From: Cellulosimicrobium protaetiae
Lineage (GTDB): Bacteria; Actinomycetota; Actinomycetes; Actinomycetales; Cellulomonadaceae
NCBI RefSeq assembly: GCF_009708005.2
Contig: NZ_CP052757.1
Span: 1-64,000, forward strand
Length of the DNA: 64,000 bases
Reading direction: 5' to 3'
Every line of letters starts with the position of its first letter. The stretch's first letter is position 1. The notes under the pieces are model-generated. The model did not search any database. It was not told where the DNA came from and saw only the letters and a list, made by a program, of their open reading frames with translations. This document shows, one piece after another, positions 58,813 to 64,000 of the stretch. The position numbers and the translations under genes were made by a program.

Positions 58813-60351
58813 TCAGCCCCAGACGAGGCCTCGGGCCGGGTCTTCCAGGACCTTCGCGACGTCGGCCAGGACGCGCGCGCCGAGCTCGCCGTCGACGAGG
58901 CGGTGGTCGAAGCTCAGGGCGAGCTGCGTGACCCAGCGCTTCTTGATCTTGCCCTTGTGGACCCACGGCTGCTCGCGGATCGCGCCGAACGCGAGTATCG
59001 CGGCCTCGCCGGGGTTGAGGATCGGCGTGCCGGTGTCGATGCCGAACACGCCGACGTTCGTGATGGTGATGGTGCCGTCGGACATGTCGGTGGGCGACGT
59101 GCGGCCCGCGCGCGCGGTCGCGGTGAGGTCCGCGATCTCGCCCGCGAGGCCGTGCAGGTCGAGGCGGTGCGCGTCCTTGATGTTCGGCACGACGAGCCCG
59201 CGCGGCGTCGCGGCCGCGATCCCCAGGTTCACGTAGTGCTTGTAGACGATCTCCTGCGCGGCGTCGTCCCAGCTCGCGTTGATCTCCGGGTGGCGGCGCA
59301 CCGCGAGGAGCAGCGCCTTCGCCGTGACGAGCAGCGGGGTGACACGCACGTCGGCGAACTCGCGGTCCTCGCGCAGGGTGTGGACGAGGCGCATGGTCTT
59401 GGTGACGTCGACGGTGTGGAACACGGTGACGTGCGGGGCGGTGAACGCGCTCGTCACCATCGCCTCGGCCGTGCGCTTGCGCACCGACTTCACGGGGACG
59501 CGCGTCTGGCGGCCGTCGGGCGTGACGGCGCCGGTCGCGAGCCACGGTTGGTCGTCGTCGGCGTACGTCGCGAGCGGCTGCGCCTTCGCCTGCTCGTGGT
59601 ACGCCTGCACGTCCTCGCGCGTGACGATCCCGCCCGGACCCGTGCCCGCGACGCTCGCGAGGTCGACCCCGAGATCTTTGGCGAGCTTGCGGACCGGCGG
59701 CTTGGCGAGCACGGGCAGGTGCACGTGCCCGACGGCGGCGCTCGCCGGCGCCGGTGCGGTCGCGCGGGGTGCCGCGGCGGGCACGCTGGGTGCTGCGGGT
59801 TCGGGGGCGCTGTGCACGGGGCCCGACGCCGCGGGCGGGGCCGTCGGGGCGGGTTCCGTGGCGCGGCGACGGCGACGCGCCGAGCCCGGCTCGACCGTGC
59901 CGTAGCCGACGAGCACCGAGCCGGACCCGCCCGCCGCCGGAGCAGCGCTCGCCGCCGGGCCGTCGACACCCGCGCCGGTCGCGGCGGGCGACGCCGCGCC
60001 GTCGGGCCGGTCACCCGCGGAGGGCGAGGCGGGAGCCGGAGCCGCGTCCGCGCCGTCGGGCACGACGCCAGCCGGCGCCTTGGGTGCAGACGGTGCCGAC
60101 CCCGTGGGGTCGGTGTCCACGACGATGATCGGCACGCCGACCTCGACCGTCGTCCCCTCGGGCGTGAGGATCTCCGTGACGACGCCCGTGTACGGCGACG
60201 GGAGCTCGACGAGCGACTTCGCCGTCTCGATCTCGACGATCGTCTGGTTGACCGTCACGGCGTCGCCGACGGCGACGTGCCACTGCACGATCTCGGCCTC
60301 GGTGAGACCCTCGCCCGCGTCGGGGAGGTTGAACTTCTCGAAGGTGGGCAC
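58813..60351 (-). CDS. bkdC: Dihydrolipoamide acyltransferase (E2) of branched-chain 2-oxoacid dehydrogenase
   Basis: A 512-residue E2. One lipoyl domain (residues 1-78; VEIETAKSLVELPSPYTG, lipoyl Lys45) is followed by a long Ala/Pro linker. A peripheral-subunit-binding domain follows (about 215-250: KPPVRKLAKDLGVDLASVAGTGPGGIVTREDV), then the catalytic core with FDHRLVDGELGARVLADV near the end (His and Asp of HxxxDG). A single lipoyl domain fits branched-chain rather than pyruvate enzymes. It transfers the acyl group to CoA, making starters for branched fatty acids. GTG 60351 follows AGGAGG; the gene is 65 nt from bkdB. Confidence 0.88.
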   Translation of the reverse strand: MPTFEKFNLPDAGEGLTEAEIVQWHVAVGDAVTVNQTIVEIETAKSLVELPSPYTGVVTEILTPEGTTVEVGVPIIVVDTDPTGSAPSAPKAPAGVVPDGADAAPAPASPSAGDRPDGAASPAATGAGVDGPAASAAPAAGGSGSVLVGYGTVEPGSARRRRRATEPAPTAPPAASGPVHSAPEPAAPSVPAAAPRATAPAPASAAVGHVHLPVLAKPPVRKLAKDLGVDLASVAGTGPGGIVTREDVQAYHEQAKAQPLATYADDDQPWLATGAVTPDGRQTRVPVKSVRKRTAEAMVTSAFTAPHVTVFHTVDVTKTMRLVHTLREDREFADVRVTPLLVTAKALLLAVRRHPEINASWDDAAQEIVYKHYVNLGIAAATPRGLVVPNIKDAHRLDLHGLAGEIADLTATARAGRTSPTDMSDGTITITNVGVFGIDTGTPILNPGEAAILAFGAIREQPWVHKGKIKKRWVTQLALSFDHRLVDGELGARVLADVAKVLEDPARGLVWG

Positions 60352-60416
60352 TGCGTGGTCCTCCTGGGGGATCCCGGTCGGCGCTGTCGAGGTCGCTCGA
60401 TGTCGCTACGGCCGCG

Positions 60417-61409
60417 TCAGAACGCGAACGCGCGGTCGACGGCGTCGAGCACGCGGTCGAGGCTCGGCAGGTAGTCGTGCTCGATCTTGGCGACGGGGTA
60501 CGGGGTGTGGAACCCGCCGACGCGCAGCACGGGCGCCTCGAGCGAGTAGAAGCACTCCTCGGTCACGCGGGCCGCGACCTCGGCGCCCGAGCCCAGGTAG
60601 GTCGGGGCCTCGTGCACGACGACGCAGCGCCCGGTCCGGCGCACGGACTCCACGACGGTCGCGGTGTCGAGCGGGGAGATGCTGCGCAGGTCCACGACCT
60701 CGATGCTCCGGCCCTCCTGCTCGGCGGCCGCGGCGACGCGCAGGGCGGTCGCGACGGTGGGGCCGTACGCGACCAGGGTGAGGTCCGTGCCGGGTCGCAC
60801 GACCTGCGCGCGGTCGAGCACGGTCGAGCCCTCGCCCCGGCCGGAGGCGGCGACGGGGCCCTTCTCCCAGTAGCGCCCCTTGGGCTCGAAGAACAGCACG
60901 GGGTCCGGTGAGGCGATGGCCTCCTGGATCATCGTGAACGCGTCCTGCGGGGTGGACGGCGAGACGACGCGCAGGCCGGCGGTGTGCGCGAACAGCGCCT
61001 CGGGGCTCTCGCTGTGGTGCTCGACGGCGCCGATCCCGCCGCCGTACGGCACGCGGATCACGACGGGGACCTGGAGCTTCCCGCCCGAGCGGTAGCCCAT
61101 CTTGGCCAGCTGCGTGGTGATCTGGTCGTACGCCGGGAAGATGAACCCGTCGAACTGGATCTCGCACACGGGGCGGTAGCCGCGCAGCGCGAGGCCGATC
61201 GCGGTGCCGAGGATGCCCGACTCGGCGAGGGGCGTGTCGACGACGCGGTCCTCGCCGAAGTCCTTCTGCAGCCCGTCCGTCACGCGGAACACGCCGCCGA
61301 GCGCGCCGATGTCCTCGCCCATGAGCAGGACCTTGGGGTCGTTCTCCAGCGACCGGCGCAGGCCTTCGTTGATCGCGCGGGCGAGGGTCAGGGTCTTGGT
61401 CTCGCTCAT
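60417..61409 (-). CDS. bkdB: 2-oxoacid dehydrogenase E1 beta subunit
   Basis: A 330-residue transketolase-type pyrimidine-binding subunit: VLLMGEDIGALGGVFRVTDGLQKDFGEDRVVDTPLAESGILGTAIGLALRGYRPVCEIQFDGFIFPAYDQI, then YGGGIGAVEHHSESPEALFAHTAGLRVVSPSTPQDA. Glu in GEDIG and His in EHHSESPE fit the cofactor-activating and active-site positions. It forms the alpha2beta2 E1 with bkdA to decarboxylate branched-chain 2-oxoacids on thiamine diphosphate. ATG 61409 overlaps the bkdA stop (ATGA). Confidence 0.9.
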   Translation of the reverse strand: MSETKTLTLARAINEGLRRSLENDPKVLLMGEDIGALGGVFRVTDGLQKDFGEDRVVDTPLAESGILGTAIGLALRGYRPVCEIQFDGFIFPAYDQITTQLAKMGYRSGGKLQVPVVIRVPYGGGIGAVEHHSESPEALFAHTAGLRVVSPSTPQDAFTMIQEAIASPDPVLFFEPKGRYWEKGPVAASGRGEGSTVLDRAQVVRPGTDLTLVAYGPTVATALRVAAAAEQEGRSIEVVDLRSISPLDTATVVESVRRTGRCVVVHEAPTYLGSGAEVAARVTEECFYSLEAPVLRVGGFHTPYPVAKIEHDYLPSLDRVLDAVDRAFAF

Positions 61410-62599
61410 CGGGCCACCTCCGCGGCCGGCTCCTCGAAGGACTGCTGGTAGTCGGCGAACCACGCCTTCTCGCGCTCGACCACGGCGTTCGGGGTCGCGT
61501 AGACGTGGTCGAACATGGTCGACGGGTCGGGCGCGGCGAGCGCGCGCACCTCGTCGCGCAGCCGCTCGCCGAGCGCGTCGGCCTCGGCCGCGACGTCGGC
61601 GGCGAACGCGTCGTCCCACGCGCCCTCGGCGCGGAGCAGGTTCTCGAGCCGGTCGATCGGGTCGCGACGGCGCCAATACTCCTCCTGGGCCCGCGAGCGG
61701 TACTTGGTCGGGTCGTCCGACGTCGTGTGCGCGCCCATGCGGTACGTGAACGCCTCGACGAACGTCGGGCCGCCCCCGGTGCGCGCCCGCTCGAGCGCCT
61801 CGGCGGTGACGGCGTAGCACGCGAGGACGTCGTTGCCGTCGACCCGGACGCTCGGGATGCCGAACCCGCCGCCGCGGCGGTAGAGCGGCACGCGCGACTG
61901 CTTGGTCGTCGGCTCGGAGATCGCCCACTGGTTGTTCTGGCAGAAGAACACGACGGGCGCGTTGTTCACCGCCGCGAACACGAGCGCCTCGTTGACGTCG
62001 CCCTGCGAGGTCGCGCCGTCGCCGAAGTACGTGACGACGGCCGTGTCACGCCCCGGGTCGCCCGAGCCGACGAGGCCGTCGCGCTGGACGCCCATCGCGT
62101 ACCCGGTCGCGTGCAACGCGTGCGACCCGATGACGAGCGTGTACAGGTGCACGTTGTGCTCCGTCGGGTCCCACCCGCCGTGGTCGACGCCGCGGAAGAG
62201 TCGCAGGCGCGCCGTCGGGTCGATGCCGCGCACGTGCGAGACACCGTGCTCGCGGTAGGACGGGAAGACGTAGTCCTGCGGGGCGAGCGCGCGGCCGGAG
62301 CCGATCTGCGCGGCCTCCTGGCCCTTCGACTGCGCGAACAGGCCGAGCTCGCCCTGGCGCTGGAGCGACGTCGCCTCGTCGTCGAAGCGGCGCGTGAGCA
62401 CCATGTCGCGGTAGAGACCGCGCAGCGCGGCGGCGTCGAGGTGGGCGACGCGCTCGCGGTAGGCGTCGGTCTCGGGGGTCGTGACCCGGGCGCCGGCCGG
62501 GGTCACGAGCTGGAGCAGGGGGGCGTCGTCGGGGCCGCCGGCGACGTCCGGAAGGTCGGGGGGCGTGCTCACGCCGTCCGCTGCGTCGTGGTGCGTCAC
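61406..62599 (-). CDS. bkdA: 2-oxoacid dehydrogenase E1 alpha subunit
   Basis: A 397-residue thiamine-diphosphate-binding subunit. GTG 62599 is chosen for AAGGAG just upstream. Motifs: RRFDDEATSLQRQGELGLFAQSKGQEAAQIGSG, YREHGV, then the ThDP site TYFGDGATSQGDVNEALVFAAVNNAPVVFFCQNNQWAIS (GDG...NN). The phosphorylation-loop-like stretch YRMGAHTTSDDPTKYR is that of branched-chain E1alpha. It is the first gene of the bkdABC operon, which lacks an E3 gene, so dihydrolipoamide dehydrogenase must come from elsewhere. A large symmetrical operator lies 80-130 bp upstream. Confidence 0.9.
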   Translation of the reverse strand: MTHHDAADGVSTPPDLPDVAGGPDDAPLLQLVTPAGARVTTPETDAYRERVAHLDAAALRGLYRDMVLTRRFDDEATSLQRQGELGLFAQSKGQEAAQIGSGRALAPQDYVFPSYREHGVSHVRGIDPTARLRLFRGVDHGGWDPTEHNVHLYTLVIGSHALHATGYAMGVQRDGLVGSGDPGRDTAVVTYFGDGATSQGDVNEALVFAAVNNAPVVFFCQNNQWAISEPTTKQSRVPLYRRGGGFGIPSVRVDGNDVLACYAVTAEALERARTGGGPTFVEAFTYRMGAHTTSDDPTKYRSRAQEEYWRRRDPIDRLENLLRAEGAWDDAFAADVAAEADALGERLRDEVRALAAPDPSTMFDHVYATPNAVVEREKAWFADYQQSFEEPAAEVAR

Positions 62600-62681
62600 G
62601 CGGATCTCCTTCGGTGCGCACCTGCCGGTGGCGGCGCGCTCGGGGGCAAGGAGACGCCCGGGTGACCGGGCGTCGTCGGAA

Positions 62682-62727
62682 CCTACGTCTCCGTAGCCTA
62701 CGCAAGCGTAGGCTACGACACCGTAGG
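62682..62727. promoter_or_regulatory. Large symmetrical operator upstream of the bkd operon
   Basis: CGTAGCCTACG (62692-62702), CAAG, and its exact complement CGTAGGCTACG (62707-62717) form the core. Outer half sites CCTACG (62682-62687) and CGTAGG (62722-62727) are placed symmetrically around the same centre. The four half sites over 46 bp suggest two dimers binding together. Lrp/AsnC- or TetR-type regulators are known for branched-chain operons; the real binder is unknown. Confidence 0.7.
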
Positions 62728-62767
62728 GAAGGCCCCCGACGCGTCGGCCAACGTCCCCCCGGACGCT

Positions 62768-62784
62768 TTGGAGGGAACCTCCAA
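62768..62784. terminator. Short hairpin after the small membrane protein gene
   Basis: TTGGAGG (62768-62774), loop GAA, CCTCCAA (62778-62784): a perfect 7-bp stem about 30 nt after the stop of the 62814 gene on the minus strand. It separates that gene from the bkd promoter. Confidence 0.5.
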
Positions 62785-62813
62785 TCCCGCTGCCCTGCGG
62801 CGGCAAGCCCGCG

Positions 62814-63080
62814 CTACCGCGAGTACGCACCGCCCGACCGCAGCGCGTCGCGCTCCCGGAGCACGGGCCAGCGCGAGAACGCGAACACGAGGAACATGAC
62901 GACGTTGAGGATCGGCACGAGGCCGACGAGGATCCACCAGCCCGAGTAGCCGGCCTTCTGGATGATCCGGATGTAGGCGATGAAGAAGATCACCGCCACC
63001 GCGACGTAGACGACGAGCGCGGCGGTGCCGAAGGCCCAGCCGTACTGGTCCACGAACTGGTCGTACTCCACGTTGTCCAT
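62814..63080 (-). CDS. Small two-helix membrane protein
   Basis: An 88-residue protein starting at ATG 63080. Two membrane helices are seen (about residues 17-38, GTAALVVYVAVAVIFFIAYIRI, and 46-68, SGWWILVGLVPILNVVMFLVFAF). The phrase KAGYSGWWILVGLVPILNVVMFL is common in small actinobacterial membrane proteins of the DUF5684/DUF805-like kind. The function is unknown. It is a single gene with a hairpin behind it, divergent from the toxin-antitoxin pair. Confidence 0.8.
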   Translation of the reverse strand: MDNVEYDQFVDQYGWAFGTAALVVYVAVAVIFFIAYIRIIQKAGYSGWWILVGLVPILNVVMFLVFAFSRWPVLRERDALRSGGAYSR

Positions 63081-63129
63081 GCCGCGAGTGTTCTCGCGCC
63101 GTCGGCCCACGGCAACCCGGGCCGCCCAG

Positions 63130-63153
63130 GGATGTAGACCAACGTCTACATCC
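63130..63153. promoter_or_regulatory. Operator of the toxin-antitoxin pair
   Basis: GGATGTAGAC (63130-63139), spacer CAAC, and its exact complement GTCTACATCC (63144-63153) end 17 bp before the antitoxin start codon. Phd/YefM-type antitoxins repress their own operon by binding such palindromes with TGTA/TACA half sites. Confidence 0.75.
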
Positions 63154-63170
63154 GGTCGTAGCCTGGACGT

Positions 63171-63449
63171 ATGGAGACCGTCGGCACCCGCGAGCTCAAG
63201 CAGAACCCGAACGCCGTCATCCGCCGCGTCCTGGACACGGGCCAGGAGATCGAGGTCACGGCGTACGGAACCCCGACCGGTGTCCGACTCGTCCCCGACC
63301 GCGGCCGACGCAGCGCCCGGTGGGTCCCGGGGAGCGACCTCGTCGGCGTCCCCCCGATGAGCCCGGCGAACGCCGAGGACCTGGTGAGCCAGATCGAGCA
63401 TGCACGCGAGGACGACCTCGTCCGCGACCCGTGGGAGGACCGGCCGTGA
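63171..63449 (+). CDS. Phd/YefM-type antitoxin
   Basis: A 92-residue protein. The N-terminal DNA-binding part reads METVGTRELKQNPNAVIRRVLDTGQEIEVTAYGTPTGVRLVP, the classic prevent-host-death fold (VGTRELKxNxxxVIxxV...G..I.VT..G.P). The C-terminal acidic, flexible tail (AEDLVSQIEHAREDDLVRDPWEDRP) is the toxin-neutralising part. Its stop overlaps the toxin's GTG (GTGA). The operator just upstream implies autorepression. Confidence 0.9.
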   Translation: METVGTRELKQNPNAVIRRVLDTGQEIEVTAYGTPTGVRLVPDRGRRSARWVPGSDLVGVPPMSPANAEDLVSQIEHAREDDLVRDPWEDRP

Positions 63450-63847
63450 TCGTCCTGCTCGACACGAACGTCCTCGTCGACCTGGCCCGCCACGATCTCG
63501 ATCCGCAGGCGTCGTACGGCGCGAGCATCTTCTCCCGGGCCGAGCTCGAGCTCGGGATCCGCGCCGCACGCTCCTCCGTCCAGGCGGCCGAGCGCCGTCG
63601 GCACCTCAACGACCTCGACGACCGGTTCGACTGGATCGATTTCGATCTCGACTGCACCCGCTCCTACGGCCTGCTCGCAGCACACGCCAAGGGCCGCGTC
63701 ACCGGCGCCCGGGTCCGCGGCAAGGACGCGCTCATCGCCGCGCAGGCGCACCGGCACGGCGCCGCGGTGATGACCGCGAACCGCGACGACTTCCGCCCTT
63801 TCGAAGAGCTCGTCCAGGTCCTGTCGCCGCGTCGGGCGGAGGCCTGA
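63446..63847 (+). CDS. vapC: VapC-type PIN-domain toxin
   Basis: A 133-residue PIN ribonuclease. The acidic metal-binding residues are in LLDTNVLVD (Asp6), SRAELELGIRAA (Glu), VRGKDALIAAQA (Asp) and MTANRDDF (Asp), the full VapC set. It should cut RNA, often tRNA, when the antitoxin is lost. GTG 63446 overlaps the antitoxin stop. The pair lies between a small membrane protein gene and the hisC end, and no other mobile features are seen. Confidence 0.9.
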   Translation: MIVLLDTNVLVDLARHDLDPQASYGASIFSRAELELGIRAARSSVQAAERRRHLNDLDDRFDWIDFDLDCTRSYGLLAAHAKGRVTGARVRGKDALIAAQAHRHGAAVMTANRDDFRPFEELVQVLSPRRAEA

Positions 63848-63848
63848 C

Positions 63849-64000
63849 CTACAACCAGGTGGCGCTCACGCGGAGGAAGAGGTCAGTCGCCTCGGGTTCG
63901 CCGACGCTCACGCGCAGGCCCTCGCCCGCGAACGGGCGCACGATCGCCCCCGCCGCGCGGGCTTCCTCCGCCCGCTGCATCGTGCGCTCGCCCAGGTCGA
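63849..64000 (-). CDS. hisC: Histidinol-phosphate aminotransferase, C-terminal end (5' end beyond window)
   Basis: About 50 C-terminal residues are seen, ending at TAG 63849-63851. The stretch ERTMQRAEEARAAGAIVRPFAGEGLRVSVGEPEATDLFL matches the end of HisC-type class I/II aminotransferases, where R in GLRVSVG binds the substrate phosphate or carboxylate. The rest lies to the right of the window, so a paralogue such as a phenylalanine-type aminotransferase cannot be excluded. It is convergent with the toxin gene, with only 1 nt between the stops. Confidence 0.75.
   Translation of the reverse strand, partial: DLGERTMQRAEEARAAGAIVRPFAGEGLRVSVGEPEATDLFLRVSATWL

Noticed and set aside
63130-63847. 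Evidence of a mobile element around the toxin-antitoxin pair
   Set aside because: No integrase, transposase, tRNA or direct repeat was seen near the pair.

Overview
The DNA is very GC-rich, with third codon positions almost all G or C, many GTG starts and purine-rich Shine-Dalgarno sites. The gene content is that of a high-GC actinobacterium: an NnaR-type HemD/winged-helix fusion, a CopD/CtaG fusion, and the paired YhgE/Pip and MMPL exporters. A soil actinobacterium of the Promicromonosporaceae/Cellulomonadaceae type fits best, but this is inferred from style and gene content, not from a marker gene. No rRNA or tRNA gene, CRISPR array, transposase or phage gene was found.

Layout. 1-5.2 kb: a membrane export module (YhgE/Pip protein, an MMPL transporter fused to a degenerate ABC-ATPase-like tail, and a divergent TetR regulator with a tandem operator). 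5.2-13.9 kb: small enzymes (VOC protein, three alpha/beta hydrolases), a WYL regulator, a glycosyltransferase-acyltransferase-MATE operon, two small proteins and an ECF sigma factor. 14.0-19.3 kb: an S9 peptidase flanked by two copies of a palindromic element, a CopD/CtaG copper protein and a PPOX flavoprotein. 19.5-25.2 kb: a six-gene MoxR-DUF58-VWA (aerotolerance-type) operon. 25.3-29.3 kb: two luciferase-like monooxygenases, one broken by two frameshifts, a nitroreductase and an acetyltransferase.

29.3-41.9 kb holds the most unusual content: nine tightly packed genes that look like an undescribed chorismate-derived biosynthetic cluster. They are a PhzE-type aminodeoxyisochorismate synthase, a second split chorismate aminase, a chorismatase-like protein, a HemN-like radical SAM enzyme, a stand-alone adenylation-carrier protein whose pocket lacks the amino-acid-binding Asp, a stand-alone condensation domain, a carbamoyltransferase and a propeller-like protein of unknown role. 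Next to it (42.1-45.2 kb) lies a SoxR regulator with a clear SoxR box, a quinone oxidoreductase and an MFS exporter. This is the kind of module that answers redox-active metabolites, which suggests, but does not prove, that the cluster product is redox-active.

45.2-46.0 kb: a convergent intergenic region with two oppositely oriented arrays of a 21-bp repeat; a small third copy lies at 58.7 kb. 45.9-58.6 kb: a complete assimilatory nitrate/nitrite locus (transporter, nitrate reductase, electron-transfer subunit, NirB, NirD) with its siroheme genes (CysG-type, CbiX-type) and the regulator NnaR. 58.8-62.6 kb: a branched-chain 2-oxoacid dehydrogenase operon (E1alpha, E1beta, E2) behind a large symmetrical operator. 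62.8-64.0 kb: a small membrane protein, a Phd/VapC-type toxin-antitoxin pair with its operator, and the 3' end of a histidinol-phosphate aminotransferase gene at the right edge.
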